Shown in pieces: positions 25,343-33,061 of a DNA stretch of 64,000 bases. A program made the translations under genes and the position numbers. The notes under the pieces are model-generated. The model searched no databases, was not told where the DNA came from, and was given only the letters and a program-made list of their open reading frames with translations. Position 1 is the stretch's first letter; each line of letters starts with the position of its first letter. The stretch spans positions 5,952,001-6,016,000 of the forward strand of contig NZ_CP109104.1 of the NCBI RefSeq assembly GCF_035917675.1, given 5' to 3'. The DNA comes from Streptomyces sp. NBC_01775 (GTDB lineage: Bacteria > Actinomycetota > Actinomycetes > Streptomycetales > Streptomycetaceae).

Positions 25343-25521
25343 GGTGTGTTCAACGCGGCCCGGCAGTCCCGGTCACTGGCTGCCCGGGAGGTGTCCGCGT
25401 CAAGGACGCGCGTAAGGGGCGTAACGCGGCATTGCGCTGGGGCCTTCGCTCAGGCATGCTCCGGGGTCAACGCGCCACCGGTGACCGCTACTCCTGCCTG
25501 GGCAAGGGGGGAGTGCAGCCG

Positions 25522-25558
25522 TACCCTTTGGGTATGGGACTTGGGAAGACGATTCCCA
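25522..25558. promoter_or_regulatory. inverted repeats upstream of the stress-protein gene
   Basis: TACCC-TTT-GGGTA (25522-25534) is followed by GGGACTT (25536-25542) and TGGGAA-N5-TTCCCA (25542-25558). GGGACTT is the half-site of the DevR/OsdR dormancy box, which often controls universal stress proteins in actinobacteria. The cluster sits about 95-130 nt before the USP start. The rest of 25343-25650 shows no gene. Confidence 0.45.
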
Positions 25559-25650
25559 GTCGTCATTCGTGCAGGCACCAGCTGAATCCGAGAGAGCCGC
25601 AAGCCGTCCGTCGTCCCTCTGCACAGAGGACTCACTTCGCCGAGACACTC

Positions 25651-26172
25651 ATGGCAGGACACGAGATCCCTGACCCAGCAGACCGCAGGCAGATCGCCGA
25701 TTCCACGGCGGTGCCCGAAGCGGCGGACGACGCACGCCACTCCTGCGATCCGGCTTTCCAGCACGGCGTCGTGGTGGGCTTCGACGGCTCGATGTCGAGC
25801 GAGCGCGCGCTCGCCTACGCCATCGGCATGGCCTACCGCTCCGGCTCCGGTCTGATCATCGTCCATGTGGCGAACCGGCTGCCGACCACCGTGTGGGCGG
25901 GCTGTGAGCCGCCCGTCTTCGTCGACGTCCCCGACCACCGCACCGAGGTCCTCGGGCTCGAACTCGCCTGTGCCGAGCATCTGTCGGAGGTCCCCTGGAT
26001 CCTCGTCGAGCGCGGTGGCGACATCTGCCACGAGCTGGAGGAGGTCGGCAGGGAGTACGCCGCCGACGCCATCGTGGTGGGCTCGACGCACGGTCTGGTC
26101 GGCCGCATCTTCGGCTCGGTGGCCGGGCGGCTGGCGCGCCGCGCCCAGCGCCCCGTCGTCGTGGTGCCCTGA
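25651..26172 (+). CDS. universal stress protein, single UspA domain
   Basis: 173 aa from the ATG at 25651. The UspA domain occupies about 38-173 (VVVGFDGSMSSERAL, IIVHVAN) and the ATP-binding loop is GSTHGLVGRIFGSVAGRLAR, matching the G-2x-G-9x-G(S/T) pattern of ATP-binding members. The N-terminal 35 residues are acidic and variable. Such proteins respond to hypoxia or stationary phase; a DevR-like half-site upstream fits. Monocistronic, convergent with glmS. Confidence 0.9.
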   Translation: MAGHEIPDPADRRQIADSTAVPEAADDARHSCDPAFQHGVVVGFDGSMSSERALAYAIGMAYRSGSGLIIVHVANRLPTTVWAGCEPPVFVDVPDHRTEVLGLELACAEHLSEVPWILVERGGDICHELEEVGREYAADAIVVGSTHGLVGRIFGSVAGRLARRAQRPVVVVP

Positions 26173-26197
26173 GCCGTTCGTGGGGTCCTGAGTCGCT
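26160..26197. repeat. degenerate 19-bp duplication across the USP stop
   Basis: Units 26160-26178 and 26179-26197 are 15/19 identical and in perfect tandem; the first contains the TGA stop. Confidence 0.6.
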
Positions 26198-26538
26198 GAC
26201 GTCCTGGCCCGCGGGTGAGCGGCGCGTGCCGTCTCGTGCCGTGGTGGAGCCCCGCTCGATTCGTGGTGGACCCCCGCACGGGCGGGGGAAGAGGCACACT
26301 CGCGGGGCGGGCGCGACAGGGGTTATCGGGCCCAACCAGACGGTGTGTACGGGGAGTTCGGGATAAGAACGGCGATAAATCTACCCAGCCGTAGGGGTGG
26401 ATTGTGAGCTTGTGAGGGGCATACAGAGGACACACGGGTGACCGTGAGCCCTAGGCGCGCTGCCGGGCGGGAGGTGACGGTCCCGTACGGCGGCCCACCC
26501 GCCGGCGTAATGGGCGACGCCGGCACAGGGGAGGCGGG

Positions 26539-26568
26539 ATCCCGCGCGGTTGGTGGCCCGCGCGGGAT
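26539..26568 (+). terminator. hairpin between USP and glmS
   Basis: Perfect 11-bp arms (ATCCCGCGCGG, 26539-26549, and 26558-26568) with an 8-nt loop, then TTCTTTTG about 6 nt later. It probably terminates the USP transcript and may work in both directions. The rest of the 26173-26651 gap shows no gene. Confidence 0.65.
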
Positions 26569-26600
26569 TCCGCCCATTCTTTTGCCCCCGCCTCACACCG

Positions 26601-26672
26601 CTCTTCGCGTCCGGCTCACTCTTCGCATCCGGCTCACTCCACGGTGACGGCTCACTCCACGGTGACGGACTT
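26601..26672. repeat. 18-bp tandem array over the glmS 3' end
   Basis: Four units of exactly 18 bp (26601, 26619, 26637, 26655). The last two share CTCCACGGTGACGG and carry the final codons and stop of glmS; the first two (CTCTTCGC(G/A)TCCGGCTCA) lie past the stop. A duplicated stop codon lies 18 nt downstream in the same frame. Confidence 0.85.
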
Positions 26673-28478
26673 GGCGAGGTTGCGGGGCTTGTCGATGTCC
26701 CGGCCCAGCGTCAGCGCCGTGTGGTAGGCGAGCAGCTGGAGGGGGATGCCCATCAGGATCGGGTCCAGCTCGTCCTCGTTCTTGGGGACGAGGATCGTGT
26801 GATCGGCCTTCTCCTGCTCCTGGTGCGCCACGGCCAGGATCCGGCCGCTGCGGGCCTTGATCTCCTCCAGCGCGGCCCGGTTCTTCTCCAGCAGGTCGTC
26901 GTCGGGCACGATCGCGACCGTCGGCATCGCCGGCTCGATCAGCGCGAGCGGGCCGTGCTTCAACTCGGAGGCGGGGTACGCCTCGGCGTGGATGTAGGAG
27001 ACCTCCTTGAGCTTGAGGGACGCCTCCAGCGCGACCGGGAAGCCGCGCACCCTGCCGATGAAGAGCATCGAGTGCGCCTCGGCGTACTCCTGGGCGAGCT
27101 TCGCGATCTCCTCCTCCTGCGCCAGGATCTCGGCGATCTGGCCGGGAAGCCTGCGCAGGCCCTCGATGATGCGCTTGCCGTCCTTGACCGACAGGTCGCG
27201 GGTGCGGCCCAGGTGCAGCGCGAGCAGGCCGAAGGAGACGACGGTGTTGGTGAAGCACTTGGTGGAGACGACGCAGATCTCGGGCCCGGCGTGGACGTAC
27301 ACCCCGCCGTCCGCCTCGCGGGCGATCGCCGAGCCGACGACGTTGATGACGCCGAGGACGCGGGCGCCCTTGCGCTTCAGCTCCTGGACGGCGGCCAGCG
27401 CGTCGTAGGTCTCGCCCGACTGGGAGACGGCGATGTAGAGCGTGTCGGGGTCGACGACCGGGTTGCGGTAGCGGAACTCGCTGGCGGGCTCGGCGTCGGC
27501 GGGGATCCGGGCCAGCTCCTCGATCATCTGGGCGCCGATCATGCCCGCGTGGTACGAGGTGCCGCAGCCGAGGATCTTCACCCGGCGCACGGCGCGGGCA
27601 TCGCGCGGGTCGAGGTTGAGGCCGCCCAGGTGCACCGTCGCGAAGCGGTCGTCGATCCTGCCGCGCAGCACGCGGTCCACCGCGTCGGCCTGCTCGGCGA
27701 TCTCCTTGTGCATGTAGGTGTCGTGGCCGCCCATGTCGTACGACTCGGCGGCGTACTCCACCGTCTCGGGCGAGGAGGAGGTGCGCGAGCCCTCGGTGGT
27801 GTACGTGCGGTAGTCGCCGGCCTTGATGGTGGCCATCTCGCCGTCGTCCAGGGTGACGACCTGACGGGTGTGCGAGACGAGGGCCGCGACGTCGGAGGCC
27901 ACGAACATCTCGTTCTCGCCGATGCCCAGGACGACGGGGGAGCCGTTGCGGGCCACCACGATGCGCTCGGGGAAGTCGGCGTGCAGCACGGCGATGCCGT
28001 AGGTGCCCTCGATGTGGCGCAGCGCTTCCTGGACGCGGGCCTCCAGGCGCTCGCCCTGGGCGCGGGCGATCAGATGGGCCAGGACCTCGGTGTCGGTGTC
28101 GGAGACGAAGGTGACACCGTCAGCGGTGAGCTTGGCGCGCAGCTCGGCGGCGTTGTCGATGATGCCGTTGTGGACGACGGCGACCTTCTCCTCCGGGTCG
28201 AGGTGCGGGTGCGCGTTGACGTCGTTGGGGGCGCCGTGGGTGGCCCATCGGGTGTGGGCGATGCCCGAGGTGCCGGCGAAGCGCTTGGGTACGCGCTCTT
28301 CCAGGTCGCGCACCCGGCCCTTGGCCTTCGCCGTCTTGAGGCCGGCCGGCTTGCCGCCGCTGGTGACCTGGATGGCGATCCCGGCCGAGTCGTAGCCGCG
28401 GTACTCCAGCCGCTGGAGGCCCTCCAGCAGGAGCGGGGCGGTATCACGCTTGCCGATATATCCCACGATTCCGCACAT
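26652..28478 (-). CDS. glmS: glucosamine-fructose-6-phosphate aminotransferase
   Basis: 608 aa from the ATG at 28478. The N-terminal Ntn-type glutaminase domain begins MCGIVGYIG with catalytic Cys2 (Cys1 after Met removal); the HTRWATHG motif is present; two SIS sugar-isomerase domains follow (VSQSGETYDALAA; final AKSVTVE). The enzyme makes glucosamine-6-phosphate from fructose-6-phosphate and glutamine for cell-wall synthesis. No glmS ribozyme-like leader is evident in the 126 bp upstream. Monocistronic or with the 92-aa gene upstream. The 3' end runs into an 18-bp tandem array. Confidence 0.97.
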   Translation of the reverse strand: MCGIVGYIGKRDTAPLLLEGLQRLEYRGYDSAGIAIQVTSGGKPAGLKTAKAKGRVRDLEERVPKRFAGTSGIAHTRWATHGAPNDVNAHPHLDPEEKVAVVHNGIIDNAAELRAKLTADGVTFVSDTDTEVLAHLIARAQGERLEARVQEALRHIEGTYGIAVLHADFPERIVVARNGSPVVLGIGENEMFVASDVAALVSHTRQVVTLDDGEMATIKAGDYRTYTTEGSRTSSSPETVEYAAESYDMGGHDTYMHKEIAEQADAVDRVLRGRIDDRFATVHLGGLNLDPRDARAVRRVKILGCGTSYHAGMIGAQMIEELARIPADAEPASEFRYRNPVVDPDTLYIAVSQSGETYDALAAVQELKRKGARVLGVINVVGSAIAREADGGVYVHAGPEICVVSTKCFTNTVVSFGLLALHLGRTRDLSVKDGKRIIEGLRRLPGQIAEILAQEEEIAKLAQEYAEAHSMLFIGRVRGFPVALEASLKLKEVSYIHAEAYPASELKHGPLALIEPAMPTVAIVPDDDLLEKNRAALEEIKARSGRILAVAHQEQEKADHTILVPKNEDELDPILMGIPLQLLAYHTALTLGRDIDKPRNLAKSVTVE

Positions 28479-28586
28479 GCTGCTGATGCCTGCCTCTCGT
28501 CGTGCTGTGGTGCTGTCGCTCTTCTGGGTGTGCTTCGTGCTCTTGGGTGGTGCTTCGCGTCTCTGGGTGTGCTCCGCGCCGGGTGG

Positions 28587-28613
28587 TTCAGCCGTGTCAG
28601 CCGTGTCAGCCGT
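28587..28613. repeat. 9-bp triplicate over a stop codon
   Basis: TTCAGCCGT, GTCAGCCGT, GTCAGCCGT (28587-28613) repeat the last codon and TGA of the 92-aa gene three times. Confidence 0.85.
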
Positions 28614-28884
28614 AGACGATGCGGCGCAGCTGTCTGAGGGACAGCGGGAGCGGCGCGACGGCGCGGTGGGGCAGCTCGGTCTCGATACGGGTGAAGATCT
28701 CCGGGTTCGCCAGCCCCTTGGCCTGGAGCTCGCGGTGGCGGCGCCGGACGAACTCAGGTGTCGTCTCGTCGAAATACGCCAGGACGTCCAAAATCACCCG
28801 GACCGCCTCGCCGCGCTGGAGCGACGTGGTGCGGACCAGGTGATCGACGAGGTCGTCATGAACGGGCGTCCGGGCTTCGAGCAC
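28606..28884 (-). CDS. small conserved actinobacterial protein
   Basis: 92 aa from the GTG at 28884. All-helical, charged protein: HDDLVDHLVRTTSLQRGEAV, VLAYFDETTPEFVRRRHREL, and C-terminal PLSLRQLRRIVYG. It is very like short Streptomyces hypotheticals I recall near glmS, with a strongly conserved RQLRRIVYG end. No catalytic motif; it may bind nucleic acid or a protein partner. It is followed by glmS 127 nt downstream on the same strand. Confidence 0.75.
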   Translation of the reverse strand: MLEARTPVHDDLVDHLVRTTSLQRGEAVRVILDVLAYFDETTPEFVRRRHRELQAKGLANPEIFTRIETELPHRAVAPLPLSLRQLRRIVYG

Positions 28885-28956
28885 CCGACGATACTGCTGG
28901 CTCGACGGCCCGATAGCAAGAAATCTGCCCGATTCCGGGCACGGCGTGGCGTCGTC

Positions 28957-28998
28957 CCGGGGCGAGCGTGCCGTGTTCCGGGGCGAGCGTGCCGTGCC
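28957..28998. repeat. 21-bp tandem duplication after the SDR gene
   Basis: Two units (28957-28977, 28978-28998) differ only in the last two bases and lie 18 nt after the SDR stop. Each holds the GCGAGCGTGCCGTG core. Confidence 0.85.
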
Positions 28999-29016
28999 CG
29001 GCGCCGTCAGGGGCGG

Positions 29017-29925
29017 TTACGCGGGCTTCTTCTCCGAGGCGGCGGGGTGGTCGGCGGTGGGGTAGTCGGCGCTGAGGGTGAGGTCGCGCCAGGTGTCGAA
29101 GGTGGTCTTGAGCGTGCCGAGCCGGGCCGAGGCGATGTCGTACGCGGCCTTGCCGAGCAGCAGCCGCAGCGGCGGGTCCTCCGCCTCCACCGCGGTGATG
29201 ACCGCGTCGGCGGCGCGTGCGGGGTCACCGGGCTGGTGGCCGTAGGTGGCGAGGGTTGCCGCACGGCGTGCGCCCGCGGTCTCGGCGTAGTCGTCGATGC
29301 GGACCCGCGACTGGCGCATGGAGGGGCCGGACCAGTTCGTACGGAACGCGGCAGGCTCCACGATCGTCACCTTGATACCCAGCGGACCGACCTCGGCTGC
29401 CAGCGACTCCGACAGGCCCTCCACGGCGAACTTGGTCGCGTGGTAGTAGCCCGTGGCCCCGAAAGCGGCGAGGCCCCCGAGCGAGGAGACGTTGACGATG
29501 TGGCCCGCGCGGCGGGCGCGCATGCCCGGCAGGACCGCCCTGGTGACGTCGGCCAGGCCGAGGACGTTGGTGTCGAACAGCGCGCGGACCTCCTCGTCCT
29601 CGCCCTCCTCGACGGCGGCCAGATAGCCGTAGCCGGCGTTGTTGACCAGGACGTCGATGGAGCCGAAGGCGGCTTCCGCCTGTTCGACCGCCTGCTCGAC
29701 CTGGTCCTTTGCTGTGACATCGAGCGGCAGGGGCAGGGCGCGTCCGGGGTGGGCGGCGGCCAGGTCGGCCACCTGTGCGAGGTCGCGGGCGGTGACGACG
29801 GCCCGATGGCCGCGCCCCAGGACGGCGGTGGCCAGCGCCCGGCCCAGGCCCGTCGAGCAGCCGGTGATGAACCAGACGGGGGTGGTGGCGCTGTTGGGGG
29901 TGGTGGGGGTGTCGCTGGCGGGCAT
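29017..29925 (-). CDS. short-chain dehydrogenase/reductase
   Basis: 302 aa from the ATG at 29925 (GGAAGGA upstream). Classical SDR: cofactor motif TGCSTGLG (about 21-28), NNAGYG, and catalytic Ser (NVSSLGG) with YYHATK in place of YxxxK. Arg after strand 2 (VVTARD) suggests NADP preference. Substrate unknown. The adjacent upstream gene is an MmyB-type regulator, a family often paired with SDR genes, so the regulator probably controls this enzyme. A GGGGA microsatellite lies between the two. Confidence 0.92.
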   Translation of the reverse strand: MPASDTPTTPNSATTPVWFITGCSTGLGRALATAVLGRGHRAVVTARDLAQVADLAAAHPGRALPLPLDVTAKDQVEQAVEQAEAAFGSIDVLVNNAGYGYLAAVEEGEDEEVRALFDTNVLGLADVTRAVLPGMRARRAGHIVNVSSLGGLAAFGATGYYHATKFAVEGLSESLAAEVGPLGIKVTIVEPAAFRTNWSGPSMRQSRVRIDDYAETAGARRAATLATYGHQPGDPARAADAVITAVEAEDPPLRLLLGKAAYDIASARLGTLKTTFDTWRDLTLSADYPTADHPAASEKKPA

Positions 29926-29941
29926 CGGGTGGTGTCCTTCC

Positions 29942-29987
29942 GGGGGAGGGGAGGGGAGGGGAGGGGAGGGGAGGGGAGGGGAGGGGG
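29942..29987. repeat. GGGGA microsatellite with G-quadruplex potential
   Basis: Nine runs of four or five G separated by single A at 5-bp spacing (A at 29947, 29952 ... 29982). It lies 17 nt upstream of the SDR start; the G-rich strand is the template for both flanking minus-strand genes. Runs of this kind can fold into G-quadruplexes and change length by slippage. Confidence 0.9.
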
Positions 29988-29996
29988 TTCGGGGGA

Positions 29997-30021
29997 CTGA
30001 GGGGCTGAGGGGATTGAGGGG
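29997..30021. repeat. 8-9 bp repeat abutting the regulator stop
   Basis: CTGAGGGG, CTGAGGGG, ATTGAGGGG end directly at the stop (30022-30024) of the MmyB-type gene, continuing the purine-rich tract at 29942-29987. Confidence 0.75.
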
Positions 30022-30915
30022 TCAGGACTGGCCTGGGCGGGGTGGGGGCTGGTGCTGTGCCGGCTCTCGCCGGGTGGCGTTGGCGGGGGCGTCGGCGGTG
30101 AGGCTGCCCAGCAGGGACAGCGCCTCTTCCGACGGGCTGTCCGGGGCGGCCTGGTAGACGATGAGCTGCTGGCCGGGAGCGCCGTTCACCGTCAACGACT
30201 CGTAGTCCAGCGTCAGCTCGCCGACCAGCGGGTGGCGGAAGCGCTTGGTCTCGTGGGTCTTCTGGCGGATGTCGTGGCGGGCCCACAGCCGGCGGAAGGT
30301 CTCGCTCTTGATCGACAGTTCCCCGACGACCTCGATGAGCCGGGGGTCGTCGTAGTCGGTGCCGACCGCCGCGCGGAGTCCGCCGACGGTGTTGAGCGCC
30401 ACGCGGTCCCAGTCCGGGTAGAAGTCACGCGCGTCCGGGTCGAGGAACACCAGCCGGACCAGGTCACCGCTGTAGGTGTGGCCGTCGAACAGGGCCTCGC
30501 CCAGGGCGTTGGAGGCCAGTACGGTCAAGCAGCCGTCCAGGACCACGGCCGGGGTGTGCGACCACGCCGCCATCATGCGCAGGAGGCTGGGGCTTACCCG
30601 CTCCTGCCGCACGGGCGTGCGCCGTCCGCGGGGGGCCGGGCGGGCGAGCCGGTGCAGGTGCGCGACCGCCTCCTCCTCCAGCTCCAGCGCCTGGGCCAGC
30701 GCGTCGACCACCTGCGCCGACGGGGTGCGCTCGCGGCCCTGCTCCAGCCGTACGTAGTAGTCGGCGCTCACGCCGGCGAGCTGCGCGATCTCCTCCCGGC
30801 GCAGCCCCGCCACACGGCGCCGGGGCCCGGCCGGCATGCCGAGGTCCTCGGGCCTGAGCAGCTCGCGCCGGGCCCGCAGGAACTGCCCGAGCAGGTTTTC
30901 CCTGTCGATGTCCAT
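30022..30915 (-). CDS. MmyB-like XRE transcriptional regulator
   Basis: 297 aa from the ATG at 30915. The N-terminal XRE HTH (about 8-80: GLRREEIAQLAGVSADYYVR) is followed by an MmyB-like PAS-fold ligand domain (about 105-265: LDGCLTVLASNALGEALF, LNTVGGLRAAVG, HPLVGELTLDYESL). TAGCCT lies 7 nt before the ATG, pointing to a leaderless mRNA. Members are reported to bind fatty-acid-like ligands and to be commonly linked to SDR genes; here the SDR follows 96 bp downstream. Likely a local regulator of that enzyme (inference). Confidence 0.9.
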   Translation of the reverse strand: MDIDRENLLGQFLRARRELLRPEDLGMPAGPRRRVAGLRREEIAQLAGVSADYYVRLEQGRERTPSAQVVDALAQALELEEEAVAHLHRLARPAPRGRRTPVRQERVSPSLLRMMAAWSHTPAVVLDGCLTVLASNALGEALFDGHTYSGDLVRLVFLDPDARDFYPDWDRVALNTVGGLRAAVGTDYDDPRLIEVVGELSIKSETFRRLWARHDIRQKTHETKRFRHPLVGELTLDYESLTVNGAPGQQLIVYQAAPDSPSEEALSLLGSLTADAPANATRREPAQHQPPPRPGQS

Positions 30916-31254
30916 GCTGCCGAGGCTAGGCCCGGAGTTGGGCCCTGCACGAGTGCGGAGGGGGGCCGCGAAACTCCTACCCTCGGTTCGCCGGGGCGGG
31001 GCGCCGCCTCTGGGGCATCTGGGGTATCCGGGGCGTCTGGGGCCTCTGAGCGAGGCGGCCTCCGGGCAGGGGGAACAGCTCAAGATCTCCGATGCCGCAA
31101 GCCCTGTGCCCCCTTCCGGCTCCGGTCTCTCGAAGGCACGATGCGCAGTGTCAGGACTGGTGGGTAAGGCCAGTTGTCAGGAATCGGTGTCAGGGACATG
31201 GCTTTCGTTGAGTGGGCGCCACCGTAAGGGAACGGCTCTTCGAAGGGACCGCTG
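30916..31254. promoter_or_regulatory. divergent regulatory region, MmyB-type regulator / GH20
   Basis: No gene seen. Next to the GH20 start are three TGTCAGG direct repeats (31149, 31175 and 31188; offsets 26 and 13 bp) and ACTGG-N9-CCAGT (31156-31174). The latter resembles but does not match a DasR dre site. The TAGCCT -10 of the regulator lies in 30923-30928 on the minus strand. Confidence 0.4.
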
Positions 31255-32991
31255 ATGGGACGACGATTCAGACCGCTCCTGATGGTCTGTGCCGCACTCC
31301 TCGCCGCTACCGCCCTGCCTGCCGCGCAGGCCGGGGCCGACGCCGGGACGAGCACGGACAGGAGCACCGGCACGGGTACCGGAACGGGTAAGGACATGGG
31401 CACGGACAGCGCGCACAGCCCCAGACCGCTCGATCAGGTGGTGCCCGCGCCTGCCTCCGTACGGCCGAAGGGCAAGCCGTACACGATCACGCCGAGGACC
31501 ATGATCCGGGTGACCGGCGGCTCGGGACACGAGCAGGGGCAGAGCCGGGGACAAGGACAGAGGCAAGGGCAAGGGCATGGCGGTGGTGGGCCGGGGGCGT
31601 CGAAGGAGGCGCTCAGGACCGCCGAGCAGCTCGCGGAGCTGCTGCGGCCCTCGACCGGATACCGGCTGCCCGTCACCACCCGTCCCGGCCGGGACGGCAT
31701 CCAGCTGAGGCTGGTCGGCGACCGCGAGCTCGGCTCCGAGGGGTACCGCCTGGCGGTCGACGAGCGCGCGGCCGTCATCAGCGCCGAGGAGAGCGCCGGG
31801 CTCTTCCACGGGGTGCAGACACTGCGGCAGTTGCTGCCGGCCACCGTCGAGGCGCGCGACGAGCAGCCGGGCCCCTGGCGCATCGCGGGCGGCACCATCG
31901 CGGACAAGCCGCGCTACGCCTACCGGGGCGCGATGCTCGATGTCTCACGGCACTTCTTCACCGTCGACAAGGTCAAGCGCTACATCGACCAGCTCGCCCT
32001 CTACAAGATCAACAAGCTGCATCTGCACCTGTCCGATGACCAGGGCTGGCGCATCGCCATCGACTCCTGGCCCCGTCTCGCCCAGTACGGCGGCAGCACC
32101 CAGGTCGGCGGCGGCCCCGGCGGCCACTACACCAAGGCCGACTACCGCGAGATCATCCGCTACGCCTCCGCGCGGCAGCTGACCGTGGTGCCCGAGATCG
32201 ACATGCCGGGTCACACCAACGCGGCGCTGGCCTCCTACGCCGAGCTGAACTGCGACGGCAAAGCACCTCCCCTCTACACCGGTACCGAGGTCGGCTTCAG
32301 CTCGCTGTGCGTCCCGCTGGAGCGCACGTACGACTTCGTGGACGACGTGATCAGGGAGCTGGCTGCCATGACGCCCGGCCCCTACCTGCACATCGGCGGG
32401 GACGAGGCGCACTCCACCAGCCATGAGGACTACGTGGCCTTCATGGACCGCGTCCAGCCCGTCGTCGCCAAGTACGGCAAGAAGGCGATCGGCTGGCACC
32501 AGATCACCGGCGCCACCCCGGCCAAGGGCACTGTCGCGCAGTACTGGGGCTACGACCGGACCAGCGCGGCGGAGCGCGCGCAGGTGGCGGAGGCCGCGAA
32601 GAAGGGCACCCAGCTGGTGCTCTCGCCCGCCGACCGCTCGTACCTCGACATGAAGTACGACAAGGACACGCCGCTGGGCCTGTCCTGGGCGGGCTTCGTG
32701 GAGGTCCAGCGCTCCTACGACTGGAACCCCGGGGCCTATCTGGAAGGAGCGCCCGCCGACTCGGTGCTCGGCGTCGAGGCGCCGCTGTGGTCGGAGACCC
32801 TGTCGACCAGCAAGCAGGTCGAGTACATGGCCTTCCCGCGCCTGCCGGGTGTGGCCGAGCTGGGCTGGTCGCCGGCCTCGACCCACGACTGGGACCGCTA
32901 CAAGCACCGCCTCGCACAACAGGCGCCCCGCTGGGATCAGTTGGGCATGGACTACTACCGCTCGCCGCAGGTGCCGTGGCCCGGACGGTGA
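31255..32991 (+). CDS. secreted GH20 beta-N-acetylhexosaminidase
   Basis: 578 aa from the ATG at 31255 (AGGG upstream). A signal peptide (about 1-26) is followed by a Thr/Gly-rich stretch, a GH20b N-terminal domain interrupted by a low-complexity Gly/Gln/Arg/His insert (about 88-112), and the GH20 TIM barrel from about 210. Catalytic pair D383-E384 in HIGGDEAHS; substrate-binding HLHLSDDQGWR and VVPEIDMPGH. It releases GlcNAc from chitobiose and other hexosaminides outside the cell, completing chitin breakdown started by GH18 enzymes. Regulation by DasR is usual in the family, but no clear dre site was found. Confidence 0.95.
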   Translation: MGRRFRPLLMVCAALLAATALPAAQAGADAGTSTDRSTGTGTGTGKDMGTDSAHSPRPLDQVVPAPASVRPKGKPYTITPRTMIRVTGGSGHEQGQSRGQGQRQGQGHGGGGPGASKEALRTAEQLAELLRPSTGYRLPVTTRPGRDGIQLRLVGDRELGSEGYRLAVDERAAVISAEESAGLFHGVQTLRQLLPATVEARDEQPGPWRIAGGTIADKPRYAYRGAMLDVSRHFFTVDKVKRYIDQLALYKINKLHLHLSDDQGWRIAIDSWPRLAQYGGSTQVGGGPGGHYTKADYREIIRYASARQLTVVPEIDMPGHTNAALASYAELNCDGKAPPLYTGTEVGFSSLCVPLERTYDFVDDVIRELAAMTPGPYLHIGGDEAHSTSHEDYVAFMDRVQPVVAKYGKKAIGWHQITGATPAKGTVAQYWGYDRTSAAERAQVAEAAKKGTQLVLSPADRSYLDMKYDKDTPLGLSWAGFVEVQRSYDWNPGAYLEGAPADSVLGVEAPLWSETLSTSKQVEYMAFPRLPGVAELGWSPASTHDWDRYKHRLAQQAPRWDQLGMDYYRSPQVPWPGR

Positions 32992-33038
32992 GCTCCTCGT
33001 AGGTGCCTCGGCCGGGGTGGTGAGCCGGTGAGTTCCTC
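32986..33038. repeat. duplicated GH20 stop region
   Basis: CGGTGAGCTCCTC (32986-32998, including TGA) recurs as CGGTGAGTTCCTC at 33026-33038, 40 bp downstream. Confidence 0.7.
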
Positions 33039-33061
33039 ACAAGCGGTCGTCCGGGACGGTC

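Noticed and set aside
28479..28586. glmS ribozyme/riboswitch in the leader
   Set aside because: The region is made of imperfect about 20-bp CTGGGTGTGCTTCG-like repeats with no ribozyme core; actinobacterial glmS genes lack the ribozyme.
31156..31174. DasR (dre) site upstream of GH20
   Set aside because: Only the outer ACTGG/CCAGT arms fit and the spacing is 3 bp too long for the 16-bp dre consensus.
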